A stretch of 50,998 bases of DNA from Thermoplasmata archaeon (GCA_026414225.1 JAOAJK010000002.1:77640-128637); one strand, 5' to 3'. Positions 16,202-25,015 are shown, counted from the stretch's first letter. Numbers and translations are program-made. The notes: generated by a model from the sequence alone, not told the origin.

Positions 16202-16412
16202 TGCATCTATGCGGAAATCGAATGGAATATTAAAGATTATGGTTGGATAATAGGGTCCCGTGACATGGATTGAGGGTTGAAAGCCCAGGTTGACAGACCC
16301 TGCGGATATTGCTCCAAACTAGCGGAAGAAAATTCCACTCAAATCATGAGTGGCTTATCGCAGCACCCCAAAACATTTTTATCCTAAATGAGGTTGGGGG
16401 TGCGGTGAAACC

Positions 16413-18932
16413 ATGAAAAGGCAACTCCTGATGGCCATAGGCATTGTTTTGTGTTTATTTATGGCTCTGGGAACAGCAAGTTCCACAGCGCAGGGCACCG
16501 ACTTTCAGGCGATTGCGGAAATCGCATTTATGATCGAGGGGGGACAACGCGTACCAGCACTTACAGAAGGTGACCATGTCACGTTGCTCGTCAAGGTAAA
16601 CAATGTGGGGTTGAACGATATAATCTACCGCAATTTCACACTTTGGATCGGGGATGCGAACCAGAACTGGACTTTCAACGACACGATAACTGTCGCAAAG
16701 AAGTCAACTGGAACGCTGAATTTTACATGGGTTGCAGAGACCCATGGGGAACTTACGGTAAGGGCGTTTATAGAAGACCATGAAATCCCGGTGAGCCCTG
16801 ACAAAGTGTACCTCGGCCAGAAACCGTCCGAATCCCCGCTCATAGCAATAGTTCCTATCGCATCGGTTCTTGGTTTGTTCATAGCACTGGGAATGGCATA
16901 CTGGGTTCTTAAACAACCCTCGGGCACTGAGAAGATGAAGAATGTCGCCGATGCTATCAGAGAGGGTGCAGATGCTTTCCTGAAAAGACAGTATTCTACA
17001 ATTTACATGCTTTCAGCCATTTTGGCAGTCGTGATTTTTGTTGTCGTGGGACTGCTCTCCAGTGAGGGCTTTGCACTCGGCGGAAAAATTGCGGGCGCAT
17101 TTATCTTCGGGGCCATCTGTTCGGGTATCGCTGGCTATCTTGGAATGTATGTTTCAGTCAGAGCCAATGTGAAGGTTGCTCAGGCCTCGAGAAAGGATGC
17201 GAATCTCGCCCTCCAGATTGCGCTGAGAGGCGGTTCGGTGACAGGGTTTGCCGTGGTAGCGATGAGCTTGCTGGGTGTTTCGGGACTTTACTATCTCTAC
17301 GGTTACGGTTCTGATCCGAGAGTTACACCATTCCTGATTGTGGGCTTCGGATTCGGTGCAAGTTTTGTTGCCCTCTTCGCTCAGCTCGGTGGTGGAATCT
17401 ACACGAAAGCCGCGGATGTGGGTGCAGACCTCGTGGGCAAGGTAGAGGCAGGTATCCCAGAGGATGACCCGAGAAACCCCGCAGTGGTTGCAGACCTTGT
17501 GGGAGATAATGTTGGTGATTGTGCAGGAAGAGGTGCAGACCTGTTTGAGTCCACGGCAGCCGAGAACATCGGTGCAATGATACTTGGTGTAGCCCTGTTC
17601 CCCTACTTCGGCGTGAACGGGATAATGTTTCCACTGGTCGCAAGGGCGTTCGGTATCTTTGCAACCTTGATTGGGATCCTCCTCGTGAGATTGCGGGGAA
17701 ACGAGGACCCGTTGAATGCCCTGAACAGGGGATACTATGCAACCGCCACGTTCGCAGCAATTTTCTTCGGACTTGCCACCTATATGATGCTCGGCGAACA
17801 CTGGCTGAACTTCTTCATTGCCGGAATCGTGGGCATCATGGCAAGCATTGCGATAGTGTATATTACTCTATACTACACCGATAAAAAATACCGTCCGGTT
17901 AAGGAGATAGCCGAGGCGTCGAGGACGGGTGCGGGCACAAACATAATTACTGGCTTCGCAGTTGGACTTGAATGCACTGCACTTCCAGCGATTGTGCTGG
18001 GCATAGCGCTCATCGTTTCGTACAAACTTGGAGAACTGACGGGCTTGCCAAATGGCGGGCTCTACGGGACCGCAATTGCCACAATGGGGATGCTCTCTAC
18101 TGCAGCATACATTCTTGCAATGGATACTTTCGGACCGATTACCGACAACGCTGGCGGAATAAATGAGATGAGTGGTGATGCTCCGAAGGAGGCGGAAAAA
18201 ATCACTGCAAGGCTGGATGCAATCGGAAACACCACGAAGGCACTTACAAAGGGTTATGCGGTGGGCAGCGCAGGGCTCGCTGCGTTCTTGCTATTCTCCG
18301 CCTACCTCGATGAGGTAACGAGGTACACGGGCACCGTGTTCCATGTGGTGGACATTGCGAAGGTAGAGGTGTTTGTCGGTGCCCTGATGGGTGCGATGCT
18401 CGTCTACCTGTTCTCCGGCTTTGCGATAAGGGCGGTGGGCAAGACCGCATACTACATAATTCAGGAAGTGAGAAGGCAATTCAAGGAAATTCCGGGCATA
18501 ATGGAAGGCAAGGCAAAGCCCGACTATGCAAAATGTGTTGACATTACCACGAAGGGCGCATTGAAGAACATGATTGTGCCTGGCATTCTGGCAGTTGCAG
18601 TGCCAGTGGCTGTCGGTTTGCTTGTGAAATGGGCGTATGTGGGCTATCCTGGAACCCCCGGTGCTGAATCCGTGGCAGCACTGCTGATGGTGGGTACGAT
18701 TGCAGGGATAATGCTCGCAAACCTGATGAATAACGGCGGTGGTGCCTGGGACAATGCAAAGAAGTACATTGAGGAAGGGATGTATGGCGGCAAGAAGAGT
18801 GACGCCCACAAGGCAGCGGTGGTAGGAGATACCGTGGGAGACCCGTTCAAGGACACCGCAGGACCGAGCTTGCATGTGCTGATAAAGCTGCTGAGCACGG
18901 TGACCCTTGTGTTTGTGGTGCTCTACATCTAA
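16413..18932 (+). CDS. hppA: Membrane proton-translocating pyrophosphatase with N-terminal CARDB-like domain
   Basis: Membrane pyrophosphatase that couples PPi hydrolysis to ion pumping. From about residue 145 the protein is a standard multi-helix enzyme, with the PPi site motifs [35 protein letters not shown] and [17 protein letters not shown]. The [10 protein letters not shown] motif has Lys and Thr at the two positions known to mark potassium-independent proton pumps. Unlike ordinary members (about 650-750 residues) it is 839 long: a signal peptide (1-28) and a CARDB/Ig-like domain (about 33-135, [13 protein letters not shown]) precede the first core helix. The extra domain should lie outside the cell. 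Single gene with an AT-rich promoter near 16371-16387 and GGTGA before the start. Confidence 0.92.
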   Translation: MKRQLLMAIGIVLCLFMALGTASSTAQGTDFQAIAEIAFMIEGGQRVPALTEGDHVTLLVKVNNVGLNDIIYRNFTLWIGDANQNWTFNDTITVAKKSTGTLNFTWVAETHGELTVRAFIEDHEIPVSPDKVYLGQKPSESPLIAIVPIASVLGLFIALGMAYWVLKQPSGTEKMKNVADAIREGADAFLKRQYSTIYMLSAILAVVIFVVVGLLSSEGFALGGKIAGAFIFGAICSGIAGYLGMYVSVRANVKVAQASRKDANLALQIALRGGSVTGFAVVAMSLLGVSGLYYLYGYGSDPRVTPFLIVGFGFGASFVALFAQLGGGIYTKAADVGADLVGKVEAGIPEDDPRNPAVVADLVGDNVGDCAGRGADLFESTAAENIGAMILGVALFPYFGVNGIMFPLVARAFGIFATLIGILLVRLRGNEDPLNALNRGYYATATFAAIFFGLATYMMLGEHWLNFFIAGIVGIMASIAIVYITLYYTDKKYRPVKEIAEASRTGAGTNIITGFAVGLECTALPAIVLGIALIVSYKLGELTGLPNGGLYGTAIATMGMLSTAAYILAMDTFGPITDNAGGINEMSGDAPKEAEKITARLDAIGNTTKALTKGYAVGSAGLAAFLLFSAYLDEVTRYTGTVFHVVDIAKVEVFVGALMGAMLVYLFSGFAIRAVGKTAYYIIQEVRRQFKEIPGIMEGKAKPDYAKCVDITTKGALKNMIVPGILAVAVPVAVGLLVKWAYVGYPGTPGAESVAALLMVGTIAGIMLANLMNNGGGAWDNAKKYIEEGMYGGKKSDAHKAAVVGDTVGDPFKDTAGPSLHVLIKLLSTVTLVFVVLYI

Positions 18933-18934
18933 AA

Positions 18935-18949
18935 TTTTTTTACTTTTTT
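18935..18949 (+). terminator. Oligo-T terminator after hppA
   Basis: Two runs of T (seven and six) directly follow the hppA stop codon. Oligo-T stretches are the known intrinsic termination signal in archaea. Confidence 0.6.
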
Positions 18950-18986
18950 ATTTGATGTTTTTTTATCTCCGGTGTCCCCGCACCTG

Positions 18987-18994
18987 AAAAAAAA
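18987..18994 (-). terminator. Oligo-T terminator after hypF
   Basis: Eight A on the forward strand give T8 just after the hypF stop codon in the reading direction of that gene. Confidence 0.5.
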
Positions 18995-18997
18995 GGA

Positions 18998-21202
18998 TTA
19001 TCCCACTTTCTCCAGCTTTCCTCCGATTGCACACTGCCCTACCGAAATCCCCATATCACCATTCGGGACACTGTCATGGAGCATGAGCTCGAGTTGATGG
19101 TCTTTCGCATGCTTCTCGAGCATACCAACAATAACCTCGTTGTAGGAAACACCACCGGTCACCCCGATTTTTCTGCAGCCATACTCCCCAGCAGCCCTTG
19201 CGGCAATTCCCACAAGTGCTCTAGCTACGGCCTCCACGGCAGAGTAGGCAATATCCTCATTTCTTTCTTTTCCCAGACATTCAAAGATGCGCGCCACAAC
19301 TGGCACCACATTCACCACATACTCCTTTCCACTCTCCTCAACAAGATTTTCAGGCATTTTTACTCCCGTTCTTCCGCTCATTAAAAGGGTTTCAAGCTGC
19401 ATCGCCGGCTCACCATCGTAGGTCCGCTCCCTGCAGACCCCGAGAATGTAACTTAACCCGTCAAGGAACCTGCCCATACTCGTGCATCTCACGCTTTTAC
19501 CCATCAACTTCCGTAAAATTTCTGCATCCTCTCGCTTTAACTCAAATCCAGCAAGTTCGGCAAGCCCAAAAGCAATTCTTCCAATGTCATAAACTGCTTT
19601 TTCTCCCCCGATCAACGGAAACTCTGAAAGATGCCCGAACCTGCGAAAGTTACGGTAATCGGCAACCAGCACCTCTCCACCCCACACACCGCCATCCGGT
19701 CCGTAGCCCGTGCCATCAAGGGCAAGGCAGACACAACGCTCCTCCCCGTTGTCCACAAGCAGGGATCCTGCATGGGCCCAGTGATGCTGCACCTCAACAA
19801 GATTTGCATTGAATTCCGTCGCAACCGCAACACCCACCTTTCTCGTTGTGTAACCTGGATGGAGATCAATGCAGACAGTATCCACTTCCTTCACCTCGAA
19901 AAGGTGCAGGTAATGTTTGATCGCCTGTTTAAGATACTGAATAACCGCGTAATTTTCTCCATCACCAATGTACTGGGTGGTGTATATCTTTCCATTAAAG
20001 AGCAAGCTTGCCGAGAGATTTTCCTGGGCACCGACACCGATGCAGGTTTTCTCAGAATCAAAGACAATGGCGTCAGGCACAAATCCCCTGGACTTTCTTA
20101 TGAAAAATTTTCTGTCGCGGTAAACCCGCAGCACGGCATCATCGCATCTATTGTAAATTTCCATGTTGTGGAGCAGATAATAGTCCGCCCCAAGGGAAAA
20201 CGCCGCTTGATTCTCAATGTGCATGGGCTCGCCGGGCGGGTTTGCGGATGTGGCTACAAAACCATCTGACTTCAGATGCTGGAACACGAGATAATGCACA
20301 GGTGCATACGGAAGCATGACCCCGAAGTTTGGCAGTTTTGGGGCGGCATTCTCGATTTTCTCATCAAACCCTTTTTTCCGCACCAGCACAATTGGCCTGC
20401 TCTGAGAGCAAAGAAGCTCCCTCTCCTTCTCAGAAAGGAGTGCATACTTTTCCACGGTTTCCAGATTCCGCAGCATCAATGCAAACGGTTTTGTCTTTCT
20501 TCTATACCACTCCCTGAAATAGGGGATATGCTCAAGCGAGCAGATGAGATGCATTCCTCCGTAGGTTTTGAGCACGCAGATAGATCCAGCATCAATTTGT
20601 TCAGCAAACTTTTTGAAGGGATTTTCGGCATCCACTACATCTGCGTTTCTGTTGTAAAGCAGGTATCTTGGCCCGCACTTGGGGCAGGAAATTGTCTGGG
20701 CATGGAATCTCCTGTTTTCCGGTGAACTGTATTCATTCCTGCAGGCCTCGCACATCTGGAATTCGTCCATAGTGGTATTCGCTCTATCAAAAGGCAGCGC
20801 CTTTATCACCGCAAATCTCGCACCACAGTCGGTGCAATTCGTAAACGCATAATTGTACCTGCGGTTTCCCTTTTCGCTGAAATCCCCGAGACAGGCATTG
20901 CACATCCCGTAGTCAGGCGGTGGCGGGAAATCCTTTTTTCCATCAGTGCTACTCAGAATTACAAAGGAATCAGGCAGTTTGCCCTCAACCTCCTCAATCT
21001 TTATCTCGGAAATTCTTGCATTTGGTGGCAGGTTCCGTTTCAGTTCCTCCACAAATTCCGCCGCACGGTCATCCACTACGATCTCCACATTCGAGCCATT
21101 GTTCTTCACCCAGCCCCGCAATCCCATTGCTTTTGCAACTCTGTATACCGCGGGACGGAAGCCCACACCCTGCACTACTCCATACACAAGCAGCTTCTGC
21201 AC
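18998..21202 (-). CDS. hypF: Carbamoyltransferase HypF, [NiFe] hydrogenase maturation
   Basis: HypF uses carbamoyl phosphate and ATP to build the thiocarboxamide on HypE that becomes the cyanide ligands of [NiFe] hydrogenases. Domains in order: acylphosphatase (GVVQGVGFRP), two C4 zinc fingers (CNACLGDF with CTDCGARF; CEACRNEY with CPKCGPRY), a YrdC-like domain (about 190-375), and the Kae1-like carbamoyltransferase domain with VQHHWAHAGSLL and LALDGTGYGPDGGVWGGE. About 734 residues, full length. The open frame begins with TTG at 21208; the GTG at 21202 is preferred because the upstream TATA box places the transcript start there. No other hyp or hydrogenase genes are in the window, so the target enzyme must be encoded elsewhere. 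Confidence 0.95.
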   Translation of the reverse strand: MQKLLVYGVVQGVGFRPAVYRVAKAMGLRGWVKNNGSNVEIVVDDRAAEFVEELKRNLPPNARISEIKIEEVEGKLPDSFVILSSTDGKKDFPPPPDYGMCNACLGDFSEKGNRRYNYAFTNCTDCGARFAVIKALPFDRANTTMDEFQMCEACRNEYSSPENRRFHAQTISCPKCGPRYLLYNRNADVVDAENPFKKFAEQIDAGSICVLKTYGGMHLICSLEHIPYFREWYRRKTKPFALMLRNLETVEKYALLSEKERELLCSQSRPIVLVRKKGFDEKIENAAPKLPNFGVMLPYAPVHYLVFQHLKSDGFVATSANPPGEPMHIENQAAFSLGADYYLLHNMEIYNRCDDAVLRVYRDRKFFIRKSRGFVPDAIVFDSEKTCIGVGAQENLSASLLFNGKIYTTQYIGDGENYAVIQYLKQAIKHYLHLFEVKEVDTVCIDLHPGYTTRKVGVAVATEFNANLVEVQHHWAHAGSLLVDNGEERCVCLALDGTGYGPDGGVWGGEVLVADYRNFRRFGHLSEFPLIGGEKAVYDIGRIAFGLAELAGFELKREDAEILRKLMGKSVRCTSMGRFLDGLSYILGVCRERTYDGEPAMQLETLLMSGRTGVKMPENLVEESGKEYVVNVVPVVARIFECLGKERNEDIAYSAVEAVARALVGIAARAAGEYGCRKIGVTGGVSYNEVIVGMLEKHAKDHQLELMLHDSVPNGDMGISVGQCAIGGKLEKVG

Positions 21203-21223
21203 ATTCAAAGGGAATACACCAGT

Positions 21224-21233
21224 GTATATCTAA
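21224..21233 (-). promoter_or_regulatory. TATA box for hypF
   Basis: Reverse-strand TTTAGATATACAC, core at 21224-21233, is centred about 26 nt before the GTG at 21202, fitting a leaderless transcript that starts with GTG. Confidence 0.5.
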
Positions 21234-21269
21234 ATTTCTTTCAGGGCAATCGAACCCTTTATGCTGCAC

Positions 21270-22103
21270 TTATATGTAAGCAATCATCATCAGCCGTCTT
21301 GCGAAGTTTTCTTCCACAAATTCTGGTGCGTGCCCCTTTTCATTTTCGATTTTCTTGAGCATTACAACAAATTCCTGCAATGCCTGTTTTTCCGGGGCTT
21401 GCATGTTAACCCCTGCCGCCCTGGCACATTTCTCCACAACCTCCATTGCCTCCGTGTCGTTCCCATAGATTTCCACAAAATCAATTATTATGGCATCCAG
21501 AACTGCCTGAGCAGTGTACACCTCGGGGGTTTTGTAAATTCCACCAGAATCCTGGGTTACTCTCAAGGGCGGAGGTGTGGTCACACATGCCCTGGCAATC
21601 CTTATAAATGCTTTCTCAACATTTTCCCCTGTTTTTGCAGAGGTAAGCATGCAGAGTTCTTCGGGTACGCCTATGGCGGCGGCCGCGCCCTTGATTTCCT
21701 CTATGGTTACCTCTGCGTTTTGCTTGAGGTCTGATTTGTTTCCGAAAATTACGAATGGAATTCTTCCGCTAACTTTTACAATCTGTGGATACCAGTAGTC
21801 ATGGATACTCTGAAGCGTGGATTTTCTAGTTATGTCCACCACCAGAATTGCGCCATCTAGCCCTCTGAACGCATTGGCATGAATCATCTTGTAGTCCTTT
21901 TGCCCTAGCACATCCCAGATAATCAGATTTACGACAACCTCTCCTTCCTTGCTCCCGAATTTCACGGTCCGTTTTGAAACCTTGGTGCCGATGGTCTGAA
22001 CATATTTATCATCAAACTGGCTGTAAACAAATCTCTTCACCAAACTCGTCTTTCCAGTGGCCCAGTCACCGGCTAGGGCAATCTTCTTCACATAGGTTTG
22101 CAT
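21270..22103 (-). CDS. Rab/Ras-like small GTPase with C-terminal extension
   Basis: 277-residue protein whose first 180 residues are a Ras-superfamily GTPase. G1 is GDWATGKTSL, the switch I Thr lies in YVQTIGTKV, G3 is WDVLGQKD (WDxxGQ as in Rab/Arf/Ras), G4 is GNKSDL and G5 is TSAKTGENV. The last about 95 residues form a helical tail of unknown role (IIIDFVEIYGNDTEA, FARRLMMIA). No lipid-attachment Cys is present at the end. The open frame begins with GTG at 22148, but the ATG at 22103 gives a typical GTPase N-terminus and fits a leaderless promoter. Divergent from the Mrp gene with only 79 bp between them. Archaeal GTPases of this type have no settled function. Confidence 0.88.
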   Translation of the reverse strand: MQTYVKKIALAGDWATGKTSLVKRFVYSQFDDKYVQTIGTKVSKRTVKFGSKEGEVVVNLIIWDVLGQKDYKMIHANAFRGLDGAILVVDITRKSTLQSIHDYWYPQIVKVSGRIPFVIFGNKSDLKQNAEVTIEEIKGAAAAIGVPEELCMLTSAKTGENVEKAFIRIARACVTTPPPLRVTQDSGGIYKTPEVYTAQAVLDAIIIDFVEIYGNDTEAMEVVEKCARAAGVNMQAPEKQALQEFVVMLKKIENEKGHAPEFVEENFARRLMMIAYI

Positions 22104-22182
22104 AACCCCCTGAATGCTCTTTTGATAATTAATTTTGCGTTTTTTCACAACGCTTAATTACTGGTTGCATCTTCAGAAGCAC
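22104..22182. promoter_or_regulatory. Divergent leaderless promoters, small GTPase and Mrp
   Basis: Two TATA-like boxes face opposite ways in 79 bp. AATTAATTAT (about 22124-22136) is centred about 27 nt from the GTPase ATG (22103), and CTTAATTACT (about 22153-22162) about 26 nt from the Mrp ATG (22183). Both genes should therefore be leaderless and share a control region. Confidence 0.55.
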
Positions 22183-22980
22183 ATGAACGAAGAGTATCTG
22201 AAACAGACGAAGAAAATCTCGGAGAGAATGAACAGGGTAAAATACAGGATCGCGGTGATGAGTGGAAAAGGAGGTGTCGGAAAAAGCGTTGTAAGCGCAA
22301 TGGTGGCAATCGCCCTTGCAAAGCAGGGAAAAAAGGTTGGGTTACTGGATGGTGATATAACGGGCGCAAGTATTCCCAGGATGTTCGGTCTCACTGAAAA
22401 ATTGAGTGCTGGAGAAAACGGGATTCTCCCTGTTGTTTCCCGTCTTGGCGTGAAAGTTGTGTCGATAAATCTGTTGCTTGAAGCGGAATCGCAGGCGGTC
22501 ATATGGCGCGGGCCTCTTATCGCTGGGGTGATAAGGCAGCTGCTTGCAGATACTGACTGGGGTGACCTTGATTTTCTGGTCATAGACCTGCCACCCGGAA
22601 CATCCGATGCCCAGCTTGCAGTACTTCAGTCCTTGCGGTTGAGCGGCGTGGTTCTCGTGGCTTCACCGCAGGCGCTCGTGGAGATGGTTGTGATGAAGGC
22701 GGTTGACATGTTGCGGCAAACCAATACGAGAATTGCAGGACTTATTATGAACATGAGCACCTACAGGTGTCCCCAGTGCGGAATCCTTCTGCATCCTTTC
22801 GGAGAGCACCGCGGTTCCGGAACCATTGAGAAAAGTTTTGGTGTTCCCCTTCTCTGCGAGATTCCCATTGACCCGCAGATTTCAATCCTTTGCGACAGTG
22901 GGAAAATAGAGGATTATGAATGCTCCGAGCTGTTTGTTCTCGCAGGAAAACTTCCTGCCCTCCTTGACGCACTTCTTTGA
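22183..22980 (+). CDS. Mrp/NBP35-family iron-sulfur carrier ATPase
   Basis: 265-residue ATPase that carries and delivers Fe-S clusters (Mrp/ApbC/NBP35 family). The deviant Walker A is SGKGGVGKS with the second signature Lys, followed by LLDGDITGASIPRMFGL, the switch VIDLPPGTSDAQL and the cluster-binding CxxC in YRCPQCG. The C-terminal part has GVPLLCEIPIDPQI as expected. All key residues are present. The ATG at 22183 is chosen over the upstream open frame (from 22135) because it matches the promoter distance and the usual length. The linked divergent gene is a small GTPase; a functional link is not known. Confidence 0.93.
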   Translation: MNEEYLKQTKKISERMNRVKYRIAVMSGKGGVGKSVVSAMVAIALAKQGKKVGLLDGDITGASIPRMFGLTEKLSAGENGILPVVSRLGVKVVSINLLLEAESQAVIWRGPLIAGVIRQLLADTDWGDLDFLVIDLPPGTSDAQLAVLQSLRLSGVVLVASPQALVEMVVMKAVDMLRQTNTRIAGLIMNMSTYRCPQCGILLHPFGEHRGSGTIEKSFGVPLLCEIPIDPQISILCDSGKIEDYECSELFVLAGKLPALLDALL

Positions 22981-22988
22981 CACTGGCA

Positions 22989-23014
22989 ATTGTTTACCAA
23001 TTTTGGTAAACAAT
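22989..23014. promoter_or_regulatory. Perfect 26-bp palindrome
   Basis: Arms ATTGTTTACCAA and TTGGTAAACAAT are perfect 12-bp inverted repeats around a 2-bp centre, 8 bp after the Mrp stop codon. The AT-rich symmetric shape looks like a dimeric repressor site rather than a terminator (no T run follows). It lies about 200 bp before the RHH gene; no promoter is obvious right beside it. Confidence 0.6.
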
Positions 23015-23030
23015 ACTCTTAAGTAGTTCT

Positions 23031-23189
23031 GTCCTATTATGTAGGATTTAGTAAAAAATTGAAAAAACCTGAAGAATAGAAAGAGAAACCTTCCTGTAGA
23101 AGGTATCCTTCCACTGCAGGATTACAACAGAGTTCGGGAAGGTTTATATATTAAAATGTCCTATCTCTTAATGGCATCGTCCTACGATG
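23031..23189 (+). promoter_or_regulatory. Promoter and candidate operators of the RHH/FtsZ-like operon
   Basis: The motif GTCCTA occurs three times (23031, 23158, 23179). The first is half of a palindrome TCCTA-ttatg-TAGGA (23032-23046) and the last lies in CATCGT-cct-ACGATG (23175-23189). AAACCTTCC near 23087 is inverted as GGAAGGTTT near 23138. TTTATATATT at about 23143-23152 is a strong TATA box with an expected transcript start near 23173, between the second and third motif. This layout suits autoregulation by the RHH protein. No gene is seen from 22981 to 23186. Confidence 0.55.
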
Positions 23190-23216
23190 TCTGACAAAAA
23201 GCTAGAAGGTGATGGG

Positions 23217-23624
23217 ATGATAAATGAAAGAATAACAATAAGGTTGCCCGAGGACATTATCCAAAAACTGGACGAAATAATAAGGGCAGAGGGATACAGC
23301 AACCGTTCCGAGTTTATCAGAAAGACGATAGTGGATCTGATAAACGCCAGGAGCGGGCAGCCGGAAAAGGTAACATCCCAGGAGGAAGCTAGAGTCGACC
23401 TCGCAAAGGATAGTAACAGCAGAAAAGTCACGGTGGAGCTCTCTGAGGACATTTATGTGGCTTTGACGGACATGCAGTCCAGAGGCATTTTCCATGGGCC
23501 CCTTGATGTTATTCTTTCAAACGAAATAGAGCGTGTAATGCTCCGACATCTGAGAGAACTGAAGGAAGCGAGGGAAAAGGATGCGGAAATAATAAATTCG
23601 GAAAAACCAAAGGTGGTGAAATAA
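23217..23624 (+). CDS. Ribbon-helix-helix DNA-binding protein, CdrS/CdrL-like
   Basis: 135 residues from the ATG at 23217, which has AGGTGAT close before it; an ATG at 23187 would add ten residues. The N-terminal 45 residues are a classic RHH (CopG/Arc) domain: RITIRLPEDIIQKLDEIIRAEG then SNRSEFIRKTI. A second, looser strand-helix-helix unit follows at about 65-115 (KVTVELSEDIYVALTDM), then a charged tail. It shares one nucleotide with the FtsZ-like gene (TAATG), so the two are translated together. In haloarchaea the short RHH protein CdrS sits directly before ftsZ2 and regulates division genes; the same arrangement here suggests a related role. That parallel is inference. Confidence 0.8.
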   Translation: MINERITIRLPEDIIQKLDEIIRAEGYSNRSEFIRKTIVDLINARSGQPEKVTSQEEARVDLAKDSNSRKVTVELSEDIYVALTDMQSRGIFHGPLDVILSNEIERVMLRHLRELKEAREKDAEIINSEKPKVVK

Positions 23625-24601
23625 TGGATGGGATGCAACAGTTTAAAAAAGAAATAAATAAAATAAGGGCTCTGGCAGACACACCGGAAATCACGATAAT
23701 CGCGATTGGTTCACAGGCGAGCAGGGTGCTGAATGTGTTTGCAGCGCAAACCCTGCTCAGAAATGTGAGGACCGTGGTAATCGATACTTCTGAAAACATA
23801 AAGGGACTTGAAAACATCCAGACAAAAATGCTGCTCCCGGCGGATTTTGCAGAGGGAGATGTGAATGCAATTGCATCGAATATGAATCTCCCGAGATCTG
23901 ACATTATCGTTATCCTTGCGGCCCTCGGGGGCCACACGAGCAGTCTTCTCGCACCAATCGTGGCTGAAATCGGGAAAAGAATGGGTTGCCTTGTGGTTGC
24001 GGTGCCAATTCTACCCTTCAGCTTTGAAAGGGAGCGAAGGGAGCACGCGGAGAAAGTGCTAGCCCATTTGAAACAGACGGCAAACATTGTCACAGTGCTT
24101 GACAATGACCACATTCCAAAAAAGCTGAAACTTTCGGACACCCCGACCTACACTGCAAGACGCCTCCAGACATTGCTGGATAATCTCCTGCCAGCGGTGC
24201 CGTTTGCAATTGTGGACAAACTCCTCAAGGAGATTGAGGAAGAAACGAAGAGAATCACCCTGCAGGTGCACAAATCCCCGCTCCAGCAAATCATTCTTTC
24301 GGCAGGAAATTCGCAGACAGAGGTGTCAAACCCGATCGTGGTCGAGGAGATTGTGGTGGAAAAACTGAATGAAGAAGCCGGGAAGAACCAGAACGAAATA
24401 ATATCCATGGATAAGGACCGCGCTGGTGGAGCCATCGACAACCTCGTTGCGGAAACAGAAATCGCGGAAAAGGTCAGGGAGTGCATGGAGCCATCTGATA
24501 ACTCAATGCCGCAGAGAGCCCCTGAGCAACCAGGAATGCCACAGAAACCGAAACCGGAAAAAGAAGTGGTGCCAGAAACAGAACTCAACAATACGGGCTG
24601 A
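23624..24601 (+). CDS. Degenerate single-domain FtsZ/tubulin-like protein
   Basis: 325 residues. Residues about 20-165 follow the FtsZ GTPase domain: strand 1 and T1-like loop ITIIAIGSQASR, the T3 region VVIDTSENIKGLEN, then DIIVILAALGGHTSS followed by APIVAEIGKRMGCLVVAVPILPFSFE..R and VTVLDNDHI. The last parts match FtsZ well (AEIAKEMG, PFSFE, IPND). The tubulin signature GGGTGSG is GGHTSSL and the T1 glycines are mostly lost, so GTP binding is doubtful. No T7 loop and no FtsZ C-terminal domain follow; residues 205-325 are acidic, Lys/Pro-rich and probably disordered. It is therefore a non-canonical relative, not the main division FtsZ. Second gene after the RHH regulator. Confidence 0.7.
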   Translation: MDGMQQFKKEINKIRALADTPEITIIAIGSQASRVLNVFAAQTLLRNVRTVVIDTSENIKGLENIQTKMLLPADFAEGDVNAIASNMNLPRSDIIVILAALGGHTSSLLAPIVAEIGKRMGCLVVAVPILPFSFERERREHAEKVLAHLKQTANIVTVLDNDHIPKKLKLSDTPTYTARRLQTLLDNLLPAVPFAIVDKLLKEIEEETKRITLQVHKSPLQQIILSAGNSQTEVSNPIVVEEIVVEKLNEEAGKNQNEIISMDKDRAGGAIDNLVAETEIAEKVRECMEPSDNSMPQRAPEQPGMPQKPKPEKEVVPETELNNTG

Positions 24602-24650
24602 GAAAAACAAAACCTTTTTTATCCTCTATTTATATCGGGCACTAGTCAAA

Positions 24651-24725
24651 GGGCTCATGGTCTAGTGGTATGACATCGCTCTCACACAGCGAAGGCCGCC
24701 GGTTCGAATCCGGCTGAGCCCACCA
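24651..24725 (+). tRNA. tRNA-Val (CAC), CCA encoded
   Basis: Acceptor GGGCTCA/TGAGCCC, D loop with GG, anticodon stem TCGCT/AGCGA with loop CTCACAC (anticodon CAC), variable loop, and T arm CCGGTTCGAATCCGG. Discriminator A at 24722, and the CCA tail (24723-24725) is present in the gene, unlike the other two tRNAs in the window. Confidence 0.96.
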
Positions 24726-24745
24726 AACTGAACATGGTGAGCTAG

Positions 24746-25003
24746 ATGGTAAGTGCGTTTGTGCTTATAAAAACAGAAACCGGAAAAACCAAAGAGGTAT
24801 TTGAAAACCTGTCGAAAATTCTGAAGACCAAGCACCGCCACATGGTTTTCGGTGCCTACGACATCGTGGTGAAAATAAAGACCAGAACGAATGATGACCT
24901 GATTGCAATAGTGAATACGAAGATAAAATCGAATCCAGGAGTAAAGGCAGCAATTGTTCTGCAGTGCTGGGAGGAAGAGGAGGGTACGGTGGAGACCCTG
25001 TAA
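24746..25003 (+). CDS. Stand-alone Lrp/AsnC ligand-binding (RAM) domain protein
   Basis: 85 residues matching only the C-terminal ligand-binding half of Lrp/AsnC regulators: SAFVLIKTETGKTKEVFENLSKI, the VFGAYDIVVKIKT strand and VKAAIVLQCWEEEEG. The DNA-binding helix-turn-helix is absent. Such single-domain proteins can bind amino acids or form mixed oligomers with full Lrp proteins; which applies here is unknown. GGTGA stands 7 nt before the ATG. It lies 21 nt after the tRNA-Val and 12 nt before a glycosyltransferase gene, so it probably begins an operon with that gene and fibrillarin. Confidence 0.85.
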   Translation: MVSAFVLIKTETGKTKEVFENLSKILKTKHRHMVFGAYDIVVKIKTRTNDDLIAIVNTKIKSNPGVKAAIVLQCWEEEEGTVETL

Positions 25004-25015
25004 GAAAGTGAGAAA

